From: Treponema sp.
GTDB lineage: Bacteria > Spirochaetota > Spirochaetia > Treponematales > Treponemataceae
NCBI GenBank assembly: GCA_023231445.1
Contig: JALNVF010000171.1
Span: forward strand, 1 to 5,706
DNA length: 5,706 bases
Direction of reading: 5' to 3'
In this document: positions 1 to 5,706 of the stretch, one piece after another
Layout of the letters: the number at the start of each line of letters is the position of its first letter
Numbering within the stretch: the stretch's first letter is position 1
The notes under the pieces: model-generated
The model's input: the letters and a program-made list of their open reading frames with translations, nothing else
Databases searched by the model: none
What the model was told of the DNA's origin: nothing
Made by a program: the position numbers and the translations under genes

Positions 1-2343
1 GAGGCAGAATGGGGTGTTATGCCTGAAAAAATGCTCGATTTGCTCTCTCTCGTCGGTGATACAGCTGACAACATTCCGGGGGTTCCGGGAATAGGACCAA
101 AAACTGCCTGTAAATATCTGGGCTCATACGGCACGCTTGACGGTGTATATGAGCACGCCGCAGACATAAAAGGCGCCGCTGGCGAAAAACTCCGGACAGG
201 AAAAGAAAGTGCCTATTTTTCGCAGAAACTTATCCGTCTGTGTACAACAGTTCCCTGTGCTCAGGATATAAACAGCGCGGTGCCTGCCGTACATTTTGAT
301 TACAACGCAGCTGCAGAAAGACTCAAATCTTACGGAGCACCAGCCGTTGCAAAATCGTACGCGGAGCTTGCGGTTGAGTCAGGCATTACCGCAGGAACGC
401 AGAAAACGGTATCCGGCAGTACGAAAAACAGCTCAGTTTCGACGGACGAACAGCCACCGGAATCCACCGAAGAAGTTACCCCTCTGAAACCGTTGAAGAA
501 AAATACGGGTAACTATCGCGCGGTAACCGATATGTCGGAACTGATTACTATAGTTGACAGTATTCTTGCATCTGCCGGTAAAACTGCGGCACTCGACTGC
601 GAAACAGACAGCCTCGATACGACACAGACGAACCTTGTCGGTTTTTCGCTGTGCAGCGAGGCCGGCACCGGTGTCTATATACCGATTATTCTTTCGGACT
701 CACTTTTCGGCGGACCGCTTATTTCAAAGGATAATGCACTCCGGCAGATAGAACGTCTTATGAAAAATCCTGATATTACCATTGTAATGCATAACGGTAA
801 ATTCGACTATGAAGTACTCCGTACTGCGGGCATTCAGCTTGCAGATCCGGAACATCCGGCACCGTCGTGCAGTATAGTCGATACAATGGTTGCAGCATGG
901 CTGCTTGATCCTGACAGAACGGGACGTACACCGTATTCGCTTGAGTATCTTTCAGAAACAAAGCTCTCGCTTGCAGGAACGGAATACGACGATATCGTCC
1001 CAAAAGGCAGTTCGTTCGCAGATGTTCCGCTCGATAAAGCTGCTCCTTATGGTGCCGAAGATTCTGATTTTACCTGGCAGCTCTGGCAGCTGTTCAAACC
1101 ACAGCTTGAAAAAAAGAATCTCATGAACCTTTTTACAGGTACAGAAATGAAACTGCTTCCGGTACTTGCCGAAATGGAACTCCGTGGTATTCATCTTGAT
1201 ACAAAAGCGCTTGATAAGTACGACGCAGAACTTACCGGAGAAATTGAAACCACCGAACAGGAAATATATTCTCTTGTCGGACATCCGTTCAATATTGCTT
1301 CAACAAAACAGCTGCAGGAAGTACTCTTTACTGAACGTAACCTCAAACCGGGTAAAAAAACAAAAACAGGATATTCGACTGATACATCGGTTCTGGAAGA
1401 TCTTGCTTCATGGGACCCTGTTCCCCGGAAAATTCTCGCATACAGGGAACTTGCAAAACTCCAGTCGACATATGTTGAAGCACTGCCAAAACTCTGCGAC
1501 AAAAACGGGCGGCTCCACACAAGTTACATCCAGACGGGAACGGCGACGGGACGTTTGTCATCCCGGGACCCGAACCTGCAGAATATACCAATCCGCAGCG
1601 ATGACGGACGGCGTATTCGTGCCGCTTTTACCGCCGTACCGCATACCGTTCTTATTTCGGCAGATTATGCACAGATTGAACTTGTCGTTCTTGCTCATCT
1701 TTCGGGCGATCCCAACATGTGCAGAGCCTTTATGGACGGCGTAGATGTTCACCGCGCAACAGCTTCAATGATCTTCGGCGTTCCTCCGGAAGAGATTACG
1801 TCCGACCAGCGGCGTACGGCAAAAACAATCAATTTCGGTGTTATTTACGGTATGAGTGCCTTCCGCCTGTCAAACGAGTTAGGTATTCCGCGCACACAGG
1901 CTGCTTCTTTTATAGAAAGCTATTTCAAAACATACGCATCCATCCAGCAGTTCATAGATACAACAGTTTCATCCGCTGAAAAAAACGGCTATGTCGAAAC
2001 TATCTTCGGACGCAGACGTCCGATTATGAATATAAACTCCCGCAACAAACTTGAAAAAGCCAGTGCCGAACGAATTGCCGTAAATACACCCGTACAGGGA
2101 AGTGCGGCAGATATCGTCAAGCAGGCTATGCTCGACGTGGATGCAGCACTCAGACAGACACATTCCGAAGCAAAACTCCTGCTTCAGGTACATGACGAAC
2201 TCATATTTGAATGTCCCGATGACAAAAAAACAATTGACAGCACCGTCGCTCTGATACAGGATAAAATGGAACACGCGGTAAAACTCCGCGTACCGCTGCG
2301 AGTTTCAATCGAAACCGGTAAAAACTGGGGAGAATTTCATTGA
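1..2343 (+). CDS. polA: DNA polymerase I, 5'-truncated by window edge
   Basis: Family A DNA polymerase that fills gaps and removes primers in replication and excision repair. The frame is open from base 1, and the residues before the first Met (EAEWGV) match the family, so the ATG at 19 is internal; roughly 165-180 N-terminal residues lie upstream. Visible residues, numbered from base 1: end of the 5'-nuclease with the D20/D23 metal ligands and helix-hairpin-helix GVPGIGPKTA (27-36); a Ser/Thr/Pro-rich linker (about 121-170); the 3'-5' exonuclease with ExoI D199xE201, ExoII N265xxxFD269 and ExoIII Y350xxxD354 all present, so proofreading should be active; TGRLSS (R518); polymerase motif A DYAQIEL (D555), motif B R604/K608/F612/Y616, and motif C H731-D732-E733. 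Motif A has Val562 where the family normally has Arg (DYSQIELR). The stop codon overlaps coaE. Identity is certain from the motifs. Confidence 0.98.
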   Translation, partial: EAEWGVMPEKMLDLLSLVGDTADNIPGVPGIGPKTACKYLGSYGTLDGVYEHAADIKGAAGEKLRTGKESAYFSQKLIRLCTTVPCAQDINSAVPAVHFDYNAAAERLKSYGAPAVAKSYAELAVESGITAGTQKTVSGSTKNSSVSTDEQPPESTEEVTPLKPLKKNTGNYRAVTDMSELITIVDSILASAGKTAALDCETDSLDTTQTNLVGFSLCSEAGTGVYIPIILSDSLFGGPLISKDNALRQIERLMKNPDITIVMHNGKFDYEVLRTAGIQLADPEHPAPSCSIVDTMVAAWLLDPDRTGRTPYSLEYLSETKLSLAGTEYDDIVPKGSSFADVPLDKAAPYGAEDSDFTWQLWQLFKPQLEKKNLMNLFTGTEMKLLPVLAEMELRGIHLDTKALDKYDAELTGEIETTEQEIYSLVGHPFNIASTKQLQEVLFTERNLKPGKKTKTGYSTDTSVLEDLASWDPVPRKILAYRELAKLQSTYVEALPKLCDKNGRLHTSYIQTGTATGRLSSRDPNLQNIPIRSDDGRRIRAAFTAVPHTVLISADYAQIELVVLAHLSGDPNMCRAFMDGVDVHRATASMIFGVPPEEITSDQRRTAKTINFGVIYGMSAFRLSNELGIPRTQAASFIESYFKTYASIQQFIDTTVSSAEKNGYVETIFGRRRPIMNINSRNKLEKASAERIAVNTPVQGSAADIVKQAMLDVDAALRQTHSEAKLLLQVHDELIFECPDDKKTIDSTVALIQDKMEHAVKLRVPLRVSIETGKNWGEFH
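2327..2332 (+). promoter_or_regulatory. Ribosome binding site for coaE (supports the TTG start)
   Basis: GGGGAG lies inside the last codons of polA and ends 7 bases before the TTG at 2340. That spacing is good for a Shine-Dalgarno site. It supports TTG as the start, and the P-loop beginning at residue 7 leaves no room for a later one. Confidence 0.7.
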
Positions 2344-2951
2344 TTATCTGTATAACAGGTCCCATGGCGGCAGGCAAAAACACCGTCGCTTCTCTGCTTG
2401 AAAAAGCAGGATGGGTATCAGTCGATGCTGATAAACTTGTACATGAGGCAATCGCACACGTAACTCCGCAGATTCTCGCAGCTTTCTCTCCGGCCGCAGA
2501 GAAAGCAGGTATATCACTTGTAAACGAAGACGGATCCCTGAACAGACGTTCGCTCGGTGCTCTCATTTTTACTGACACAGCACTGCTTTCAAAACAGGAA
2601 TCTATCGTTTATCCGGAAGTAAACAGACTTACCGATGAATTTATCGCTTCAAATACCGGCAGGAACATTATTATAAACGCAACGGTACTGTACAAAATTC
2701 CCGTTCTCATGAAAAAATGCAGCGTCGTTCTATATGTTACCGCACCTTACCTGAAGCGTTTCTTCAGGGCGAAAACACGAGACCGTCTGCCGTGCCGTCA
2801 GATAGTCATCCGATTTCATTCCCAGCGGGAGCTTTACCGGAACTATACAAAAACCGGTATACCTGTTATGAAAATTAACAATACAGGTTCTTTCTCCGCC
2901 TTACAAAAAAAAACAGATATAATAATAAAACAGATTGCAAAAAATACTTAA
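2340..2951 (+). CDS. coaE: Dephospho-CoA kinase
   Basis: CoaE phosphorylates the 3'-hydroxyl of dephospho-CoA with ATP in the cytoplasm, the last step of coenzyme A synthesis. The 203 residues are the usual length. Seen: an N-terminal beta strand and P-loop GPMAAGKNT (7-15, Lys13); DADKLVHEA (29-37), matching the family's DAD motif; a DGSLNRRSLGALIF segment with a following YPEV in place of the usual HP; a lid-like TRDRLP (146-151, Arg147 and Arg149); and a C-terminal INNTGS (179-184), matching the family's DNxGS. The protein is divergent: Asn14 replaces the usual Ser after the P-loop Lys, and the common PLLFE segment reads NATVLYKIP. The TTG start shares bases with the polA stop (TTGA), suggesting translational coupling. 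CoaE is the best call; another P-loop nucleotide kinase is unlikely. Confidence 0.87.
   Translation: MIICITGPMAAGKNTVASLLEKAGWVSVDADKLVHEAIAHVTPQILAAFSPAAEKAGISLVNEDGSLNRRSLGALIFTDTALLSKQESIVYPEVNRLTDEFIASNTGRNIIINATVLYKIPVLMKKCSVVLYVTAPYLKRFFRAKTRDRLPCRQIVIRFHSQRELYRNYTKTGIPVMKINNTGSFSALQKKTDIIIKQIAKNT
2905..2913 (+). repeat. A9 homopolymer within coaE
   Basis: Nine consecutive A residues encode part of the Gln-Lys-Lys-Thr stretch near the C-terminus of CoaE. A run of this length can slip in replication or transcription. Here a frameshift would alter only the last dozen or so residues, beyond the recognised kinase motifs. Confidence 0.9.
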
Positions 2952-2982
2952 TTCCGTTACTCATCTGCCGATACTATGTGTA

Positions 2983-2993
2983 AGAGGATGGGA
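2983..2993 (+). promoter_or_regulatory. Ribosome binding region for the SPOR protein
   Basis: AGAGG (2983-2987) and GGGA (2990-2993) precede the ATG at 3000 by 12 and 6 bases. The upstream in-frame ATG at 2976 has no purine-rich site before it, and the ATG at 2988 abuts AGAGG. The start at 3000 is therefore preferred. Confidence 0.55.
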
Positions 2994-2999
2994 AATCTT

Positions 3000-3911
3000 A
3001 TGGAACAGAAACGTATATTATGGATTATCGCTGCGGTTGGAATTTTTTTACTCGTCGTTCTCGGCGCAGCATTAATACTCTATTCACCCGCGGCGCACAG
3101 CACCCAGACAGTTGCAGCCATCACTCCGGTAAAAAAACCTGCTTCAAGCAGCTGGATTTCTGTTCCTGAAACTTCATCGGAACAGCAGCCGGCAGACGGA
3201 CAGGTTGTTCCGGATACGGAAACACCGTCTGCTGTACCTGCGGTACAGTCAGTTCCTGCAGGAGCAGCAGGCGACGGAACAACATCGTCTGTTACACATG
3301 TAAACGACATGACTGTTATTGCTCAAAATACGACAGTATATGGGCTGGAAAAGAAATATCAGTCAGATACTCCCCAGTCCCCGGACGGTTCAACAACTAT
3401 TGATCTTAATACGCTCAAAACAGCGCCGGCCATTTCTCAAAACGTCGTTCCCGAAAACGAAACAAGTGCAAGAGCAATGGAAACGGTCAAACAGACAACG
3501 AAAACACTTCCCGAAACGTATACTGCTGAAGAACCGGAAATAAAAACGGCAAGACCAAAGACTCCAGTTTCTAAGAAAGATGCATCTGCAAAAAAATATG
3601 TCAAACCACAGACAAAACAGGCACCTGCAAAAACAATAAAAAAACAGCCGGCAGTCACACAATTCTGGGTACAGGCAGCTGCATTCACAAGCAAGAAAAC
3701 AGCAGACGGTGCACGCGCAACACTCGACAACAACAAAATTCCTGCCGATGTCTTTACGTATAAAGACAATAAAGGCCGTATTTTCTACCGTGTACGTATT
3801 GGTCCGTATACAACAAAAAGTGAAGCAGAATACTGGCGTACCCGTATTGTTCAAATACCGGAATTTGCAAAAAATGAAAGCTATGTAACAAGCACAGTTT
3901 CATCAAACTGA
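3000..3911 (+). CDS. Membrane-anchored SPOR-domain protein, FtsN-like layout
   Basis: Predicted single-pass inner-membrane protein of 303 residues with a periplasmic peptidoglycan-binding end. The start at 3000 is chosen over 2976 from the ribosome binding site and because it gives a short basic N-terminus (MEQKR) directly before the membrane segment (6-28). No signal-peptidase site is evident, so the segment should stay as an anchor. Residues 30-160 are low-complexity, rich in Ser, Thr, Pro, Val and Ala. A Lys/Pro/Thr/Ala-rich linker follows (about 180-220). The C-terminal SPOR domain runs from about 221 to 295: FWVQAAAF, then a helix with Ala/Leu spacing, FYRVRIGPY and a SEAEYW helix. SPOR domains of this family bind glycan strands lacking stem peptides at division sites. 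The order anchor, linker, SPOR is that of FtsN, DedD and DamX. A division role is inferred, not shown. The gene follows coaE by 48 bases and precedes a terminator. Confidence 0.88.
   Translation: MEQKRILWIIAAVGIFLLVVLGAALILYSPAAHSTQTVAAITPVKKPASSSWISVPETSSEQQPADGQVVPDTETPSAVPAVQSVPAGAAGDGTTSSVTHVNDMTVIAQNTTVYGLEKKYQSDTPQSPDGSTTIDLNTLKTAPAISQNVVPENETSARAMETVKQTTKTLPETYTAEEPEIKTARPKTPVSKKDASAKKYVKPQTKQAPAKTIKKQPAVTQFWVQAAAFTSKKTADGARATLDNNKIPADVFTYKDNKGRIFYRVRIGPYTTKSEAEYWRTRIVQIPEFAKNESYVTSTVSSN
3232..3248 (+). repeat. Inverted repeat inside the SPOR gene
   Basis: CTGTACC and GGTACAG form a perfect 7-bp stem with a 3-base loop (TGC). It lies in the low-complexity coding region for VPAVQ. No T-tract follows, so it is not an intrinsic terminator, and it may be a by-product of Val/Pro/Ala codons. 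Confidence 0.6.
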
Positions 3912-3923
3912 TTACTAAAGATT

Positions 3924-3952
3924 TTCAAAAAACTTCTATATAATAATATATT
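3924..3952 (+). promoter_or_regulatory. Possible weak promoter ahead of the terminator
   Basis: TTCAAA (3924-3929) and TATATT (3947-3952) are separated by 17 bases in an AT-rich stretch; a perfect TATAAT also sits at 3939-3944 without a good partner. A transcript from here would start near 3959 and run straight into the terminator hairpin before reaching the ATG at 4038. AT-rich DNA yields such matches by chance, so confidence is low. Confidence 0.25.
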
Positions 3953-3958
3953 TATATG

Positions 3959-3994
3959 AAAACCGGATATCTGATATGATATCCGGTTTTTTTT
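3959..3994 (+). terminator. Rho-independent terminator after the SPOR gene
   Basis: AAAACCGGATAT (3959-3970) pairs perfectly with ATATCCGGTTTT (3979-3990). An extra C-G pair at 3971/3978 gives a 13-bp stem with a 6-base loop. Eight T residues (3987-3994) overlap and follow the stem. It lies 47 bases after the SPOR gene stop and should end the polA-coaE-SPOR transcript. The A residues on the left arm are too few to make it clearly bidirectional. Confidence 0.93.
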
Positions 3995-4037
3995 CTGAAA
4001 AACTCCGAAAATATCCGTCCTGAGCGAATTATACAGT

Positions 4038-5513
4038 ATGAAAAATCATACCCGGATAATTACGACGGTACAGACCGCCGCACTCGTTTGTTTTATAATG
4101 TCTCCGTTTCAGGCAGAAAATTCCCTGAACATATTCAGCAGACTTGATCTGTTCACGTCATTTTCTCTTACTGTACCGTTTAACGATACACAATGCAAAT
4201 CGCAGGCTACAGTCGGTATGACAACCGGTTTTCGTGCGTTATTCAGGGACTGCGATATAAGACTGTTCAGCACTCTTTCTCCGGTTTCTTTGACCGTTCC
4301 GGACGAAAATTCCTGTCAGAAGGTTTTTCAGGCACTGACAGACAATCCGTCCTTCGGTATATCAGCCTCTCTTTCACACTATCTGCACATTCCGGTTGTT
4401 ATACAGGCAGGGACACTGGTACCGGGCGGCAGCTGGAAACGTTTGTCATCACCGGAACTTTCCACCTCCATTTCTCCATTTTCAAAATCATTTTCCCTCC
4501 GTCAGGGACTTTCGTCATCGCTGCCCGGGCCTTTCACCGGAGAAAGACCTTTTGCGGGATATATATCCGCAGGTATACCGGAAACGGCCGGACTGTTCAA
4601 AGATTCAGCTATATCACTGTTTTACCAGGATGACGGTACCTGCGCAGCCTCTGCCGTCTGCTCCATCAATATTCCCCATATGATACGCACGGAATTCTCT
4701 TTTACGGGAGGACGATTCTTCCTTTCTAACACACTGTCATCGTGGTTTTCGGACACAGCTTTCTTCCATGCGGACTGGTTTCCGGCATTTTCCGTACAGG
4801 CACTTTTTCATTCACAGACATTCATGTCCCTTCTTACGGTAAATGCATATGAACAACCATTCTCTCAAATCAGATATACATACCGCAGCGAAAATAAACT
4901 GACTTTCAGACGCTTTATATTTATACTTGCAGGTTTTGCTGCCGACGGAAAGAATATCCGCTGTCCCGACAATTCGCTGCTCACGACACTTGGACAGCTG
5001 CAGGCGGCATCACAGTACACATGGAAATCCGCATTTCTCCGGCAGTCTTCACTGACCACCGGAACTTCATGCCTTATACAGCACAGATACGACAAAAAAA
5101 AACGCTGCACATACGACGATATAAAATACGCATTCGGAATACATTATACCGGCCGGCAGATGTCTGCCGGTCTTACCTGCAAGGCATCAAACCTCAGTTT
5201 TCCGGCAACTAATGAAAAAGACAAAGAAACACCGGAATACTGCGTTTCAGCACGATTTTCGAAAAGAAAAGGTCTACTTTTTTCTGCTGCTACAGGTACA
5301 GGTACGTTCTCTGATTCCTCTGCAAAGGAAATATTTAAAGCCACAATGGGAATAAACAACAATATACTCTGCGCTTCAGGTTCAGCGTCAATTTCATGCA
5401 GTCAGAATAACTCCGAATACAAGGATGGAACCGTGTCGGTTATTTTTTCATGCAGCCGGCTGTCAAAATTTTTCAGGTATACTGCACGTATCGTCCTGAA
5501 AAGTACTTTTTAA
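4038..5513 (+). CDS. Predicted exported beta-barrel-like protein of unknown function
   Basis: I do not recognise this 491-residue protein. It begins with a signal-peptide-like segment: basic MKNHTR, a hydrophobic core (7-22), and a possible cleavage after FQA (24-26), although Phe at -3 is unusual. ALVC (15-18) is a poor lipobox, so a lipoprotein is less likely. The rest is rich in Ser, Phe and Thr, with many short alternating polar/hydrophobic stretches separated by turns (for example YISAG, FSFTGG, YAFGIHYTG, KYAFG). It ends in TARIVLKSTF; a terminal Phe with hydrophobic residues at alternating positions resembles the BamA-recognised beta-signal. This points to an outer-membrane beta-barrel, by inference only. 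Oddities are 14 Cys residues (13 after the signal) and an A9 run at codons 353-355. The Shine-Dalgarno site is weak (GAG about 13 bases upstream). The start lies 43 bases beyond the terminator. A soluble periplasmic beta-rich protein is the alternative. Confidence 0.8.
   Translation: MKNHTRIITTVQTAALVCFIMSPFQAENSLNIFSRLDLFTSFSLTVPFNDTQCKSQATVGMTTGFRALFRDCDIRLFSTLSPVSLTVPDENSCQKVFQALTDNPSFGISASLSHYLHIPVVIQAGTLVPGGSWKRLSSPELSTSISPFSKSFSLRQGLSSSLPGPFTGERPFAGYISAGIPETAGLFKDSAISLFYQDDGTCAASAVCSINIPHMIRTEFSFTGGRFFLSNTLSSWFSDTAFFHADWFPAFSVQALFHSQTFMSLLTVNAYEQPFSQIRYTYRSENKLTFRRFIFILAGFAADGKNIRCPDNSLLTTLGQLQAASQYTWKSAFLRQSSLTTGTSCLIQHRYDKKKRCTYDDIKYAFGIHYTGRQMSAGLTCKASNLSFPATNEKDKETPEYCVSARFSKRKGLLFSAATGTGTFSDSSAKEIFKATMGINNNILCASGSASISCSQNNSEYKDGTVSVIFSCSRLSKFFRYTARIVLKSTF
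5094..5102 (+). repeat. A9 homopolymer within the exported-protein gene
   Basis: Nine A residues encode exactly Lys353-Lys355. Losing one A brings a stop at 5122-5124. Gaining one A shifts into a frame that ends at 5212. Either change would remove the last third of the protein, including the terminal Phe, so the tract could act as an on/off switch if it is unstable. Confidence 0.9.
5153..5170 (+). repeat. Inverted repeat inside the exported-protein gene
   Basis: CCGGCAGA (5153-5160) and TCTGCCGG (5163-5170) are perfect inverted arms around TG. As RNA this gives at least a 7-bp GC-rich stem with a 4-base loop, extendable by G5152-U5171 and G5151-C5172. It sits 50 bases after the A9 tract, with no T-run following, so it is not a standard terminator. 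Confidence 0.65.
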
Positions 5514-5551
5514 CACAATATTCATGATGCGCACACATCTACACGAAGTAG

Positions 5552-5580
5552 TTGAATAAATAGATACAATAGGATATATT
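5552..5580 (+). promoter_or_regulatory. Probable sigma70-type promoter for the EF-G gene
   Basis: TTGAAT (5552-5557) and TATATT (5575-5580) are separated by an ideal 17 bases. The transcript would start near 5587 and give a leader of about 40 bases. A perfect TATAAT at 5582-5587 is an alternative -10 but has no matching -35. The rest of 5514-5625 holds no gene and no convincing terminator. Confidence 0.6.
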
Positions 5581-5612
5581 TTATAATACTCTATCTTGGG
5601 ATATTATTTATA

Positions 5613-5618
5613 AGAGGT
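5613..5618 (+). promoter_or_regulatory. Ribosome binding site of the EF-G gene
   Basis: AGAGGT ends 7 bases before the ATG at 5626. This is the clearest Shine-Dalgarno match in the window, in keeping with a highly expressed translation factor. Confidence 0.8.
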
Positions 5619-5625
5619 AAACAAT

Positions 5626-5706
5626 ATGGACTTTGATATTTCCAAAGTACGGAATATCGGTATTAGTGCCCACATTGACTCGGGTAAAACCACTCTGTCG
5701 GAACGA
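5626..5706 (+). CDS. fusA: Elongation factor G, N-terminal 27 residues (runs off window)
   Basis: Translational GTPase that moves tRNA and mRNA through the ribosome after peptide transfer. Only 27 codons are visible. They read MDFDISKVRNIGISAHIDSG followed by KTTLSER. This contains the G1/P-loop AHIDSGKT (15-22, Lys21) and the RNIGIS strand shared by EF-G proteins. Ser19 and Leu24 differ from the usual bacterial AHIDAGKTTT and match the form I recall for mitochondrial EF-G1 (AHIDSGKTTL), which is related to an EF-G group found in spirochaetes, planctomycetes and some deltaproteobacteria. Such genomes often carry more than one EF-G gene, so this copy may be the one named fusA2 or similar. The gene has its own promoter and a strong ribosome binding site. 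Family assignment is firm; the subfamily rests on very few residues. Confidence 0.93.
   Translation, partial: MDFDISKVRNIGISAHIDSGKTTLSER

Noticed and set aside
19..21. ATG at 19 as the real start of polA
   Set aside because: The frame is open to base 1, the preceding residues match the polymerase I family, and a start here would cut the 5'-nuclease in half with no ribosome binding site.
1166..1744. 192-codon + strand frame inside polA
   Set aside because: It lies in another frame over the invariant polymerase motifs of PolA and has no recognisable domain.
3390..3854. 154-codon open frame on the minus strand, rich in Cys and Phe
   Set aside because: It lies wholly antisense to the SPOR gene. 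Its Cys/Phe richness is the complement of Lys/Thr/Ala codons, and no family pattern is visible.
4083..4094. Lipobox-like ALVC in the exported protein
   Set aside because: Val before the Cys does not fit even relaxed spirochaete lipobox rules, and the hydrophobic core continues past the Cys.
4193..4633. 146-codon + strand frame within the exported-protein gene
   Set aside because: It has no ribosome binding site and biased composition, and overlaps the longer frame with a signal peptide. It is most likely a shadow frame.
5453..5475. Palindrome CAGCCGGCTG followed by a T-rich stretch, a possible terminator
   Set aside because: It lies inside the coding region before the stop codon, and the T-run is separated from the stem and short.
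5526..5551. Short inverted repeats (GATG/CATC, CTAC/GTAG) after the exported-protein gene, possible terminator
   Set aside because: The stems are only 4 bp and no T-tract follows. They would not terminate transcription on their own.

Overview
The window looks like ordinary chromosome from a spirochaete, most likely a Treponema-type organism of moderate G+C. This is inferred from protein character alone: a divergent CoaE, an FtsN-like SPOR protein, an orphan outer-membrane-like protein, and an EF-G whose N-terminus matches the spirochaete/mitochondrial-type EF-G more than the canonical one. No search could be run, so the genus-level placement is tentative. All genes are on the + strand.

Layout. 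(1) 1-2343: 3' portion of polA (DNA polymerase I). The frame is open from base 1, so the gene starts upstream of the window. The visible part carries the end of the 5'-nuclease, an intact proofreading exonuclease and a complete polymerase domain. (2) 2340-2951: coaE (dephospho-CoA kinase), starting at a TTG that overlaps the polA stop codon. (3) 3000-3911: a membrane-anchored, periplasmic SPOR-domain protein with FtsN-like architecture. These three genes probably form the end of one transcription unit, closed by a strong intrinsic terminator at 3959-3994. (4) 4038-5513: an unrecognised, probably exported protein that looks like an outer-membrane beta-barrel, rich in Phe, Ser and Cys, with an A9 tract inside the gene. 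(5) 5514-5625: a short AT-rich intergenic region with a good sigma70-type promoter and ribosome binding site. (6) 5626 to the end: the first 27 codons of an elongation factor G gene.

The known genes cover housekeeping functions: DNA repair and replication, the last step of CoA synthesis, cell-wall or septum binding, and translation. The least explained element is the 491-residue exported protein. Its start lies only 43 bases beyond a strong terminator, so its expression is not explained by an obvious promoter of its own. No mobile elements, CRISPR arrays, tRNA or rRNA genes were seen. I did not find a clearly new multi-gene system.
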